A DNA stretch of 64,000 bases from CAVXDP01 sp964562925 (GCA_964562925.1 CAZLVF010000003.1:17547-81546); one strand, 5' to 3'; positions 1-9,339 are shown, counted from the first letter of the stretch. Program-made: numbers and translations. The notes: a model not told the origin generated them from the letters alone.

Positions 1-2
1 TA

Positions 3-1778
3 GTTCTGAGATTGCTACTTCCGAAAGATGTACAGGTGTCTATCAATGGAACCGTCTACTCAGCTGACGATAGAAACGAGATAACCTTAGGCATCCTCCC
101 GGGCGCTCAACAGATAGAGGTCTCAAATGTTCAATCTTCAGGTAATTCGACGAGAAGAGTCTTCGTCAAATGGAGCGACAACGTAACATCAAACTCTAGA
201 ACCCTGTTGATAGAATCAGATCTAACCTTGGGCGCGGAGTACAAGACCCAATACTACGTTACCGTAAACGCGAATGGAGGCTCCGTCTACGGCGAAGGAT
301 GGTACGACGAAGCATCCACTGCCAATATAGGCGCAAATACACCATGCAACGAGGTTCAAGAAAGGTCGCGATCAGTCTTCACAGGTTGGTCCGGAGACTC
401 CGCAACGGATACGACAACCCTAGCGGTAACCGTCGACAGACCATATTCATTCACAGCCAACTGGAAGGTTCAATACTACCTCTCGGTCGAATCGACTGAT
501 GGCACAACCTCGGGATCTGGATGGTATGACGCGAACACTATTGCAACATTCTCAATCGAACCAACAACCGAGATAGGAACCGATACTCGAAAGTATTTCA
601 TAGGCTGGACGGGCGACACGACCACCGGACAACCATCATCTACGATAACGATGGATTCTCCAAAATCCATCTCTGCGACCTGGAGAGTAGAGTACTTCCT
701 ATCGGTTGTCTCGCTCTACGGAGCTCCTGAAGGCGAAGGCTGGTATGAATCTGGCACGATGGTAAGCATATCCGTAGAGAGCAGAGTAGATCAAGAGAAT
801 GGAACCAGACGCGTCTTCATTGGTTGGACAGGCGATATCTCTACACCATCTTCCACGGCCTCTACAACAATGGACAGGCCGAAAACGGCATTCGCGGAGT
901 GGAAGACACAGTACGAGCTTTCCTTCACAGCTTCTGGCTTGCCAGATGGAACGTTCATGAACATCACAGTCAACTCTCTCGTTATCAATGGCACGACCCC
1001 ATTTACATACTCCGAATGGTACGACTCTCAGACGACGCTTGAACTAAACGTGACGAAGAAGGTTACAAGCGGTTTCAGACTCTATCTTTTCGATCATTGG
1101 AAGAACTCAACAGGCCTGACGGTTTCAGACACAATCACCGTAGAAGGACCAGACACATTGACAGCGGTCTACACTCAATCTCTCGGCTGCGTAATCGCGA
1201 CAGCCACCTTCGAGTCGGAGCTTTCACCCGAGGTTCATTTCCTCCGAAACTTTAGAGACCAGAAAATCATGAAGACTTTCGCAGGAAGTCGATTCATGAG
1301 AGTATTCAACGCTTGGTACTACTCTTTCAGCCCGGCTATTGCGGTGGAAATCGCCGAGAACACCGCCCTGAGAGGTGCCACGAGATTGCTCCTTTACCCG
1401 CTTATAGGTATCTTGCATCTCTCCGCTCTTGTATACGAGATGTTGGGGTTCAGTCCAGAAGTAGCGACCGTTGCGACAGGTTTCATTGCAAGTTATCTAA
1501 TAGGAGTGGTATACTTTGCTCCTATTCTCGGCTCGGCTCTTGTATTGGCTCGAAAACGAATCAAGTCACTTCGATGCGCTAGACCACTCCTATGCGTCTT
1601 GATCGGAAGTGCTGGTGGCATTGCTCTCTCAAATGTTCTAATGCTTGACCTGCCTATGATGCTTTTATCTGCATCGTTCGTCTTGGCGTGTATCTCGGTA
1701 TCAGCTATGTTGACGGCGTATTGGATATTGTCGGTCTCTCGAAAACTTAATTGGAACGGACTAAAGCTCCTACAGTAG
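3..1778 (+). CDS. Surface repeat protein with CFI-box and C-terminal membrane domain (5' partial)
   Basis: The reading frame is open to the window edge, so the N-terminus is missing; the first possible start is TTG at 12. The visible protein has about three repeats of roughly 75 residues, each with a GxGWY element, an F-x-GW-[ST]-GD element and a closing A-x-W. These look like divergent InlB B-repeats, a beta-rich extracellular module. A CFI-box-type segment follows: C-V-I-A-T-A, then LRNFRD, then YYxFSP. About four membrane segments and a basic tail close the protein. Repeat order and membrane domain match the gene at 3655-6180, so the missing N-terminus may carry the same M6-like domain (inference). 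Exported and membrane-anchored; substrate unknown. Confidence 0.75.
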   Translation, partial: VLRLLLPKDVQVSINGTVYSADDRNEITLGILPGAQQIEVSNVQSSGNSTRRVFVKWSDNVTSNSRTLLIESDLTLGAEYKTQYYVTVNANGGSVYGEGWYDEASTANIGANTPCNEVQERSRSVFTGWSGDSATDTTTLAVTVDRPYSFTANWKVQYYLSVESTDGTTSGSGWYDANTIATFSIEPTTEIGTDTRKYFIGWTGDTTTGQPSSTITMDSPKSISATWRVEYFLSVVSLYGAPEGEGWYESGTMVSISVESRVDQENGTRRVFIGWTGDISTPSSTASTTMDRPKTAFAEWKTQYELSFTASGLPDGTFMNITVNSLVINGTTPFTYSEWYDSQTTLELNVTKKVTSGFRLYLFDHWKNSTGLTVSDTITVEGPDTLTAVYTQSLGCVIATATFESELSPEVHFLRNFRDQKIMKTFAGSRFMRVFNAWYYSFSPAIAVEIAENTALRGATRLLLYPLIGILHLSALVYEMLGFSPEVATVATGFIASYLIGVVYFAPILGSALVLARKRIKSLRCARPLLCVLIGSAGGIALSNVLMLDLPMMLLSASFVLACISVSAMLTAYWILSVSRKLNWNGLKLLQ

Positions 1779-1786
1779 TGGTCGAT

Positions 1787-2424
1787 ATGAAAAAGGACGC
1801 GGCGTTCATTGTTGTTGCTTTGCTAGTGGCAGCGAGCGTATGCATTATGATAAACATTACAACGGTAAGTGCGTCATGGAAAACCGAGATCTCATATGGC
1901 GNNNNNNNNNNNNNNNNNNNNNNNNNNNNNNNNNNNNNNNNNNNNNNNNNNNNNNNNNNNNNNNNNNNNNNNNNNNNNNNNNNNNNNNNNNNNNNNNNNN
2001 NATGATAAACATTACAACGGTAAGTGCGTCATGGAAAACCGAGATCTCATATGGCGCTGGAGGACGTGTTCACGGCCATGTCTACGGTTTCAACGTCTAT
2101 GACGAGCTCGTCACTCTAAGTTGGGCTACAGTGGCGGCGGTGCAGGACGGCGAAACGGTCGAGACAGCCTACAGCTTTGATGGGTTCTATGAGATGTATC
2201 TGCCTAGCGGAACCTTCGATCTTGTTGTAGAGGCGCCAGGGTATTTCTCGGAGACGAGGAGCGTATTTATTGGTGATGGATCTGATTTTGCCATAGATTT
2301 CTTCATGGAACGGAATAATCAACCTATACCAGAATTTCCAACACTTGCCATTCAAGCGATCTCTATGCTGTCGCTTCTGGCAACGTTACTACTCGTAAGA
2401 AAGAAGACCCGTGCAAAGGGTTAG
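1787..2424 (+). CDS. Small secreted carboxypeptidase-regulatory-like protein with PEF-type C-terminal sorting signal (interrupted by an assembly gap)
   Basis: ATG at 1787 opens a signal peptide (MKKD, then a hydrophobic stretch). The gene is interrupted by 100 Ns, but the 55 bases before and after the gap are identical. Removing the Ns and one copy restores a single frame of 160 residues. The middle is a beta-sandwich with a YSFDGFYEMYLPSGTF segment, as in carboxypeptidase-regulatory-like domains. The end (about residues 128-160) is PIPEFP, a hydrophobic segment and a basic tail RKKTRAK, the tripartite form of archaeosortase substrates (PEF/PEFG-CTERM type). An archaeosortase-like gene follows 190 bp downstream, so it is a likely substrate (inference). 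Confidence 0.75.
1902..2001. other. 100-N scaffold gap, flanked by an exact 55-bp duplication
   Basis: Bases 1847-1901 and 2002-2056 are identical over 55 bp. Collapsing gap plus one copy restores the reading frame, so the gap is probably spurious. Confidence 0.95.
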
Positions 2425-2613
2425 TTTCTATTACTGGGACGATATCCCTCGCCAATTCCGTAGACCGTGGCTTTTACAAAACATACGCATTATGATTAAA
2501 TAGCGCGAGTCCTAACTGGCCTTCGGTCAAGCTTCGACTTTCAGTGAGTTGAGGATACGAGCGTTCAAACGTTCGATTCTCCAAAAACATCTGTAGCGAG
2601 GAGTTTCCATATC

Positions 2614-3639
2614 ATGGCCGCCTTTAGGAAGCGGTTGTTCACCAGTCCTGATTTGTATATGGCTGCGTCAATGTCGCCGCTCCTAGGATTGGCCTTGCTA
2701 GATCCACGCTCCTTCACGCTGGGATGGAACGAGGGTCGCGGAGGATTCGTTTTTGCGCTCTTCTTTCTTCTCATGGAGTGGTACGATGTCCGCAGCTTGC
2801 TTAAGATGCGGATGAGTAAGGCCAGACTGGTAGGCTGGTTCCTCTGTATAGCAGGGTTCGTAGGGTACTTTGTTGCTGTTTACGCACTAAAGTTGCATGA
2901 CTTGATTGGTCAAATGGGCCAGGCTTGGAAGATACCTGAGATTCATAGTTGGGTGTGGTTGTGGGACTACCTGGCGTTTGCTGGTTTCCTATGCGCTGTG
3001 CTCGGCGTTCTCTTCGGCGCTAAGTCAATCAAACAGACCCCAACGCCTGTGGTCTACACGGTCGGATCTGGCTTGATCCTCTTGTTGGACTCGTTTTTTC
3101 CATATGGCTCGATCGGTTTCCTCGCAGGCATGGTTCCGTTTATCACCAACCTCGTGGTCTTCCTACTTGGGGCGTCGGGCGTTCATGTGATGAAAGAGCC
3201 GTTTGAACCTGTTCAACCGCCAGCGGTATTCCTCAGTGGAAACTTCCTCTGGATGAGGGGTCTACCCGGGTCGATCGTGCTTCAGATCAACTGGCCCTGC
3301 GTGGGGGTCTTTAGCATGCTAATTTACATTCTGATAACTGCGATTCTGATGATAAAACTCGAGGCTCCAAGGAGACGTAAGCTTATCTACTTTACTATCG
3401 GTGCGGTTGGTACTTTCCTCATAAACGTTCTCAGGATATTCTTGATAGCCTACTATGTGGCTTTCATAAGCATCGATCTAAAGATCTTTCATCAAAGTAT
3501 AGGCGAGATCCTCTTTTTGGCTTGGGTTGTAACATTCCTCTTCGCCGTGGTGAAAGTCGAATCCCTGCTCGTACGAACCAACAATAAGATGAGATTGAGT
3601 CAAGGAACTCTTGCAACTTCAAGGATAGAGCGGTTCTAG
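2614..3639 (+). CDS. Archaeosortase/exosortase-family membrane transpeptidase
   Basis: A 341-residue polytopic membrane protein with about eight hydrophobic segments. The C-terminal half has the invariant layout of the exosortase/archaeosortase superfamily: Cys229 in a PCxGxxS context, Arg274 in NVLRI, and His293 in FHQSIGE. In this family these residues form the Cys-Arg-His site that cleaves tripartite C-terminal sorting signals and attaches the protein to a membrane lipid or glycan carrier. Start ATG at 2614. The neighbouring small protein with a PIPEFP tail and the CFI-box protein are candidate substrates (inference). The N-terminal hydrophobic region is larger than in a minimal archaeosortase. 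Subfamily not assigned. Confidence 0.75.
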   Translation: MAAFRKRLFTSPDLYMAASMSPLLGLALLDPRSFTLGWNEGRGGFVFALFFLLMEWYDVRSLLKMRMSKARLVGWFLCIAGFVGYFVAVYALKLHDLIGQMGQAWKIPEIHSWVWLWDYLAFAGFLCAVLGVLFGAKSIKQTPTPVVYTVGSGLILLLDSFFPYGSIGFLAGMVPFITNLVVFLLGASGVHVMKEPFEPVQPPAVFLSGNFLWMRGLPGSIVLQINWPCVGVFSMLIYILITAILMIKLEAPRRRKLIYFTIGAVGTFLINVLRIFLIAYYVAFISIDLKIFHQSIGEILFLAWVVTFLFAVVKVESLLVRTNNKMRLSQGTLATSRIERF

Positions 3640-3654
3640 AAAGTCTTAGCCTAA

Positions 3655-6180
3655 CTACTTCTTGTCATTTTTCTCTTCATTTTCTTTCAAACGTAGTTGC
3701 TCACCGATCGCTTTTGGTCGGGGCTCCAGCTTTCTCGGCATGGTCAATCCCAGGATCTTGATTGAGGGGATCAAAGCGGAGAGAAGTGCTGTCGCGAGCG
3801 CTAGCGTTCCGAAACCGGTCAAGCTGATCGCCTCGATTTCAGGTATCGTTGCGACAGCTCCAACCGCCGCAAGAGCTATGCCAAGAAACCACAAAGCGAC
3901 GACAGGGAATAGCATCCTCATCTTAGGGAGCTGCTTTCGCCTCCACCTGTACATACCCAACGAAACAATGCTAATGGGAAATAGATAGATCAAACCGAAG
4001 AGGATGCCACCTACAATCACTGACCCAGGAGCAGATACAGCCGACACAAACGAAAATGTCAGATGCAGCTTCTGTGCAAATTCTACAATCAGAAAATAGG
4101 GGTACGCCGCTGCCACTAACACGGCTAGCAACTTGGGGTAGCGGGATAAAGAGTTCAACACCTCCAAGGTTATCTTCAGACAGATTTTCCAAAACTTCAA
4201 TGTAACGTCTGAGATGGTGTCGCTTGAACGTATCTCAAAAACGCTGTTCGAACTGTATACTGCGGTTATCTCATCTGGTTGAGTAACAGCTAAAGGTGAT
4301 GATATATCCTTACCATCTTCTCCAGTCCATCCTTCAAGTTGATATGTGGTCACTCCCGATGCAGCACTCTCAGGGAATATTTGAAATGAGATCTTTGATC
4401 CCTCAGCAAACCACTCAAGATGGTTGAAGGGCACAGTATACGTCTCGTTTTCTCCGTTAATCGTCACCGTCACCGTCGTTCCATTTTTCAGTCCTCTGGA
4501 TGTAAACCTGATCGCGTACTGAGTCTCCCAGTCAGCAATCACAACTCTCGGTTGGCTCATCTCGATTTGACTGGTTGAAGACGGAGCTGCTATATCGCCT
4601 GTCCATGACATGAAGACTCGACGCGTTCCGTTACCTTGGTCAACTACCTCCGGCACAGAGAATGTGACAACCGCACTCGCATCATACCATCCTGAACCTA
4701 TTGGTGAGCCATACGGCGATATGACTTCGAGCAGATTTTGAAGCCTATAATTAGCTGTTAAAGTCGAGTTCTGACTTACGGCAAGCGTGCGGGGATTTGA
4801 CAGGACTCCATCAGACCAGCCATCAAAAATGACTCTCGAAGCCTCACTTAGGTAAACAATGTTCTGGACTTCAACCGTATGTTCTCCAACTCTGAGAAGC
4901 TTCTGAACACGGTTTCTGGTATCAGATGTCAGGTTTGCCCCGTCAACTCGCACTTGAATATCACTAAACGGCACATTTACCGTTAAGTACGCAACCAATG
5001 GTTGGCCGGTGCGGTCTACCAAGACCTTGTACGAGGAATTCGAGAAGCTAAGCACCTCGACCGCGATGGTTCCCGTTCTATTTTGAAAGATTCCTCCAAC
5101 CTTGAATGGAGCGTCGTTCAAGGTTCCCGTAAAAGGGGTCGAGTCCACAACTCGGACGATGCCCCCTCCATCTCCCAGCATCTCATCGACATAGAGGATA
5201 AGAACTCCTTCATCTGGAAGATATGAGTCATATCCTATTCTCCTCCTAACTTCGATAAGATAGTAGGTGTGCTTGGAGATGGGAACCTTAACGGCTTTTG
5301 TGCCTCCGGTCAGAGTTTCTAGCGGGTCGATCTCTAGAGTCCTACTCTCTGTGGCGTTCACCTCTACAAGTCCAAATTCAGTCATCCATCCGAGCCGGAT
5401 CCTGCACCAAGACGTAGGTTCTACAGGCGTTGAGCCGTTATTTGCCCAGAAGCCATGCCCCATCAGATCCCACTCGGCCACAAAATCATCTGCCAGCGGG
5501 TTTCCTCCATGGTTCCACAGATCCGGCAGTCTGAAGTTGCGAGCTAGATAGTGTGCGAAGGGGCCTAGAGGATCCATCTCCGCAAGAACAGAGACTCCGA
5601 ACCCAAGGGTTCCTTCACCAGTTGTAACAGGGTAGCCGTTGCCGTAGACTCCCCAAGATGTTACGTCATTCGAGTGGAGAGACTTATCTTGATTATCGCC
5701 CGCGTGCACGATCATAATGTACTCATAGTTCATGAAGTTGACGTCTCGGTCAGCTGCTCTAACAGCATCCACGATCAGATCTTGAAATCTCTCGGAAGAA
5801 GCTGAACCTCCGCCATAGTACAGCATCGAACGAGAAAGTTGGTGCCACTGCGATGTCACGTCTCCCGTCAACCAGGCAGAGCCGTATGAAACCGCTTTGA
5901 TGTAGTCGTTCAATCTTGTAAAGACGAGGTCCTTTACCTCATCTCTCGTTCTAGTATTCGCAACGTCCTTGAAGCGAACGAGTATGACAATAACGGATTG
6001 AGGCCCGGATATGTGATTTGCAGGAGGGACCACTTGTGGATCCATAGAGTCTGTGAACACGCTACTATTATCGAGTAGCGGATATGGAGAAGCGGGAGCC
6101 GTCACTGAAAGAGAAGTCGTTAACAAAACAAGTAATGCCGTCAAGATCTTCCTTCTAGCGTCAAAAAAGTTCAGAGACAT
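3655..6180 (-). CDS. Secreted M6-like (immune inhibitor A-type) protein with degenerate active site, repeats and membrane anchor
   Basis: I place the start at ATG 6180, which opens a signal peptide ending near APASP; the frame further upstream runs into a scaffold gap. Residues about 60-350 resemble the M6 metallopeptidase domain, with the LPDLW and WDLMGHGFW landmarks. The expected HExxH reads H210-Y-L-A-R214, so catalytic Glu and the second zinc His are missing and it is probably not an active peptidase of that type. Divergent InlB-like repeats with GSGWY and WTGD follow, then about four membrane segments and a charged tail ending NDKK. Repeats and membrane domain are paralogous to the gene at 3-1778, but the CFI-box is absent. 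It meets the archaeosortase gene tail to tail. Confidence 0.8.
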   Translation of the reverse strand: MSLNFFDARRKILTALLVLLTTSLSVTAPASPYPLLDNSSVFTDSMDPQVVPPANHISGPQSVIVILVRFKDVANTRTRDEVKDLVFTRLNDYIKAVSYGSAWLTGDVTSQWHQLSRSMLYYGGGSASSERFQDLIVDAVRAADRDVNFMNYEYIMIVHAGDNQDKSLHSNDVTSWGVYGNGYPVTTGEGTLGFGVSVLAEMDPLGPFAHYLARNFRLPDLWNHGGNPLADDFVAEWDLMGHGFWANNGSTPVEPTSWCRIRLGWMTEFGLVEVNATESRTLEIDPLETLTGGTKAVKVPISKHTYYLIEVRRRIGYDSYLPDEGVLILYVDEMLGDGGGIVRVVDSTPFTGTLNDAPFKVGGIFQNRTGTIAVEVLSFSNSSYKVLVDRTGQPLVAYLTVNVPFSDIQVRVDGANLTSDTRNRVQKLLRVGEHTVEVQNIVYLSEASRVIFDGWSDGVLSNPRTLAVSQNSTLTANYRLQNLLEVISPYGSPIGSGWYDASAVVTFSVPEVVDQGNGTRRVFMSWTGDIAAPSSTSQIEMSQPRVVIADWETQYAIRFTSRGLKNGTTVTVTINGENETYTVPFNHLEWFAEGSKISFQIFPESAASGVTTYQLEGWTGEDGKDISSPLAVTQPDEITAVYSSNSVFEIRSSDTISDVTLKFWKICLKITLEVLNSLSRYPKLLAVLVAAAYPYFLIVEFAQKLHLTFSFVSAVSAPGSVIVGGILFGLIYLFPISIVSLGMYRWRRKQLPKMRMLFPVVALWFLGIALAAVGAVATIPEIEAISLTGFGTLALATALLSALIPSIKILGLTMPRKLEPRPKAIGEQLRLKENEEKNDKK

Positions 6181-6211
6181 ATCCAGAGTGTCTCGTACGC
6201 GAGTTTTGAAG

Positions 6212-6311
6212 NNNNNNNNNNNNNNNNNNNNNNNNNNNNNNNNNNNNNNNNNNNNNNNNNNNNNNNNNNNNNNNNNNNNNNNNNNNNNNNNNNNNNNNNN
6301 NNNNNNNNNNN
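6212..6311. other. 100-N scaffold gap in a divergent promoter region
   Basis: One hundred Ns of unknown true length. Unlike the gap at 1902, the flanks are not duplicated. It separates the divergent genes at 6180 (minus) and 6374 (plus). Confidence 0.95.
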
Positions 6312-6331
6312 TCGGCGTTTCATTCAACAAT

Positions 6332-6341
6332 TATATATTCA
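6332..6341 (+). promoter_or_regulatory. TATA box for the KaiC-like ATPase gene
   Basis: An AT-rich TTATATATT element lies just after the gap, about 35-40 nt before the GTG at 6374. This fits an archaeal promoter with a very short leader. Confidence 0.45.
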
Positions 6342-6373
6342 GCACAATGGATTCATGATCGCGGAAATAGCTG

Positions 6374-7129
6374 GTGTATGTCGTGGAGCGTATAGAAACT
6401 GGAATCAAAGGCTTAGACGAGCTACTGGGTGGAGGGCTTCCAAGAAGTAAATGCATCCTTTTGATCGGAGGCCCGGGATCCGGGAAAACCATCTTTGCCA
6501 TGCAGTATCTCATAAATGGGGCACGTAAGGATGAGAGAGGCCTCTACGTAACACTCGACGAGAGGCCTGATCACGTTAAGACCGACATGGCGTCGTTTGG
6601 TTGGGATATCGATAAACTTGAAAGAGACGGTAGGATCTTACTCCTTGATGCTACACCTCTCAGAAGATCGAGAAGATCGCTACCAGAGGCTGAATCACAT
6701 GAGTACGAACTTGGGGTATCTATACCGGAGCTGACTCTCCAGAGCCTTATAAGAACAGTTCAAAAGGTTGTAGATGAGGAAGGAGTCCAGAGGATAGCTG
6801 TCGATCCGATCACATCCCTAGTTCTCAGATACCATGAACTTCCGAAACGGAGAAGAGCGATCCTAATGTTCTTCGACGCGTTAATCACCACTGAATGTAC
6901 GTCTGTAGTCACGTCCGAGTTGCGGACTGGCACTCTTGATAGAAGATTTGCCGTCGAGGAATTTCTCTCCCAAGGGGTAGTTCTACTCCACGCGTTGGTT
7001 CATGATGGGAACATAGTAAAAGCCATCCAAGTTGAGAAGATGCGGGGCATACAACATGATACTCAGATGCGGCCTTATCAGATAGGTAAGGATGGTATAG
7101 AGGTATTTCCGAAGGATAGAGTATTCTAG
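6374..7129 (+). CDS. KaiC-like RecA-superfamily ATPase
   Basis: A 251-residue soluble protein with one KaiC/RadA-type ATPase domain. The opening ETGIKGLDELLGGGLP is the classic KaiC lead-in; Walker A is GGPGSGKT at about residues 32-39, followed by an acidic strand near AVDPITS. Archaea carry many single-domain KaiC homologues, usually in signalling or regulation of motility, with poorly known partners. The start is GTG at 6374, 35-40 nt after a TATA element. The gene overlaps by 4 nt, tail to tail, with a membrane-anchored KaiC-like gene, which suggests a functional pairing (inference). Confidence 0.85.
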   Translation: MYVVERIETGIKGLDELLGGGLPRSKCILLIGGPGSGKTIFAMQYLINGARKDERGLYVTLDERPDHVKTDMASFGWDIDKLERDGRILLLDATPLRRSRRSLPEAESHEYELGVSIPELTLQSLIRTVQKVVDEEGVQRIAVDPITSLVLRYHELPKRRRAILMFFDALITTECTSVVTSELRTGTLDRRFAVEEFLSQGVVLLHALVHDGNIVKAIQVEKMRGIQHDTQMRPYQIGKDGIEVFPKDRVF

Positions 7130-9339
7130 CTTCTCCTCCGTGGGCCTTCGACACTTCTTCCGCGAATGTAGAAAACGATCCCCCTTCCTTCGACTATAGA
7201 AAAGTCAACTGGGCGGGTTGAATGTTTTCGGCCGCGAATCTTGCGAATGGTAAGCTTCCTTCTTGGCTCTTTCTGTTTCTCTGAGATCGTCAGCTCTATG
7301 ACACCGTCCGATGCTTCGTCAACCTTTGTCAGAAATTCCTTCTCCACACTTGTTCCGACAGTAAAGAAGAATCTGCCGTCTCCGGCTTTAACTTTCGCGC
7401 CTGTTGCATGTAGGAATGAGACGATGAATTCAGACTTGAGGGCGGCGACCCAGGGAGCAAGGGAATCTAAGAACACTTCGGTCCCTTTGCCTAGACTTCC
7501 TAAACATGCTGAGAGTTCTGTGCCGAGTCGCGTAAGATCTGTTATTGAAGGCACTGAATACTTCTCCTCGGAGGCCTGACCAGCAGCTGCGGAGTAGCAG
7601 TCTACAAACACAAGTCTTCCCTCCTTCTCATGTGGCTCGCTATCGAAGCCGAGAGCTTTCGCCTCTTTTCTGATCTCCGAAGGAAACTGCATCGTCGTTA
7701 CGAATACGCAAGGCCTCCCTCGGTCCAAGCTTGCATACATTAGGTTTTCCAAGAGGACCGTCTTGCCAGCGGCCGATGGACCCATAATCATAATCGTTGC
7801 TGCTTGAGGAAGGCCGCCCTCTATGAGGTCATCTAATACGTTTATAGTGGCAGGGTAGAGTTTCCGTTTTCTTCTCACAAACACAGCTACGACCGCTAAC
7901 GCGGCCACTGAGATGGCGGCATAGGGGATCCTGCCGAGGTAAGGTATCTCCAAAGCAATAAGAGTCTCGTGAGACTTTTCCACTAATATGCTCGTTTCAT
8001 ACTGATATGACATATAATTGACTCTAGCCACATAATCTCCTGGAGGAATCTGATCAAAGACGGCTGACCCATCGAATTCAGTTACAGCCTTAGCGATAAC
8101 GGTGGAGTTTCTGAGAAGATAGACAGAAGCTCTCGAGAGCGGTATGCCATACAATACGTATCTTACAGCCACCCTATAGACGCTGACTTTCAGGTTCAGC
8201 GTTGTGGCCCCACTTAGGTTTAGTTCAGATAGCACCGTAAGCTGCGTGGCCTTCCAGAATATTGTTATTTGATATTTGCCGACAATGTCACTCGATGGAA
8301 GCTGCTGGGCTGCCCATCCAGATGTGTCTACGCTGCCCAAGGCATAGACAGCTGAGTCGCTTGAAATCGTGTAGTTAGCCCCGGATAAAGGTTGGTTATC
8401 CTCATCGGCTAGATTGAACTGGAGCAAATAGGTATACGAGATCGAGAATCCTTTTGAAACTTGGTACGTATTGCCTGACGAGTCAACGATCTTTGCGACT
8501 GCGGAATAAACGCCAACTGGGAATGATGTGTTAAGGACGTAGGTCCCCGAGTAGAAAGATGCTCCCGAGCTTTCGAGAGACATAGGCTGGCTATCGACGA
8601 TTTTCGTCCCTGTCCGATCTGTAACGCTCAGGGTCGTGGTTGTTAAGTCGTACAGTCCGAAAGGGTTTACAACACTGACCTTGACCCAGACCCCGGCCTG
8701 TGCTCCTGTCAGATTCGCATTGAACGTAGAGACTGGATTTCCATCTTTGTCGAAGACGGCGATGTCCGGTGAGACATGGTCGACGCATGGAATGACCACC
8801 TGCGAAGGCGTTCGCGGGTCGTTCCATAACAGGTATACTTTCACGCTGGGATTGGCCGAGGTGTATACGAAACGAAACTGTAAGGCTGAGCTAGGCTCGA
8901 GGGTAGCCGTTACGCCTGCTATCGCGAAATTGAAGTCTGAAATACGTGGGTTCACCCCAACATAGCCTTCTGTCCTTGTCACCTCCTCGAGATCTCCGTT
9001 CACAGACAGCTGATACAATGAGAAGGTAGCCTTACCGAACGTTGGCGAATCCGATCTTAACCAAGCCCTAAACAAGACTGTCCCAAAGATCTCTAATCGT
9101 TGACCAAGGATCGGGTAGAGAGTGAAAACGTTTTCAATGGAGGCGTCTGTTGTCTGTTGTCCACTCCACTTAGGCGATGGGCTTAGAATCATCCCAACAG
9201 GTTCTTCCAATCGCGCAAATAGCGTTACATTGTTTACGGATGGAAGAGCCAGACTTTGCAGAGCATGCTGTAGAATACCGCTGGTCGCCGCTGCCAGCAA
9301 GAATAGTATGCTCAAAACAGCGACCAACGTCTTTCGCAT
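7126..9339 (-). CDS. Membrane-anchored ectodomain protein fused to a cytoplasmic KaiC-like ATPase
   Basis: Start ATG 9339 opens a clear signal peptide; a TATA-like TTTATAA on the minus strand at about 9378-9388 supports it over the longer frame beginning at 9420. Residues about 25-465 are beta-rich extracellular domains: an Ig-like NPFGLYDLTTT region and carboxypeptidase-regulatory-like repeats with FDGSAVFDQIPPGDY. A single membrane span lies at about 471-488, followed by RRKRK as a cytoplasmic stop. The C-terminus is a KaiC-like ATPase, with DLIEGGLP and Walker A GPSAAGKT at about 520-527, then VFLDS as a Walker B-like strand. The architecture suggests transmembrane signalling from surface to cytosol. 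Function unknown. Confidence 0.8.
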   Translation of the reverse strand: MRKTLVAVLSILFLLAAATSGILQHALQSLALPSVNNVTLFARLEEPVGMILSPSPKWSGQQTTDASIENVFTLYPILGQRLEIFGTVLFRAWLRSDSPTFGKATFSLYQLSVNGDLEEVTRTEGYVGVNPRISDFNFAIAGVTATLEPSSALQFRFVYTSANPSVKVYLLWNDPRTPSQVVIPCVDHVSPDIAVFDKDGNPVSTFNANLTGAQAGVWVKVSVVNPFGLYDLTTTTLSVTDRTGTKIVDSQPMSLESSGASFYSGTYVLNTSFPVGVYSAVAKIVDSSGNTYQVSKGFSISYTYLLQFNLADEDNQPLSGANYTISSDSAVYALGSVDTSGWAAQQLPSSDIVGKYQITIFWKATQLTVLSELNLSGATTLNLKVSVYRVAVRYVLYGIPLSRASVYLLRNSTVIAKAVTEFDGSAVFDQIPPGDYVARVNYMSYQYETSILVEKSHETLIALEIPYLGRIPYAAISVAALAVVAVFVRRKRKLYPATINVLDDLIEGGLPQAATIMIMGPSAAGKTVLLENLMYASLDRGRPCVFVTTMQFPSEIRKEAKALGFDSEPHEKEGRLVFVDCYSAAAGQASEEKYSVPSITDLTRLGTELSACLGSLGKGTEVFLDSLAPWVAALKSEFIVSFLHATGAKVKAGDGRFFFTVGTSVEKEFLTKVDEASDGVIELTISEKQKEPRRKLTIRKIRGRKHSTRPVDFSIVEGRGIVFYIRGRSVEGPRRRS

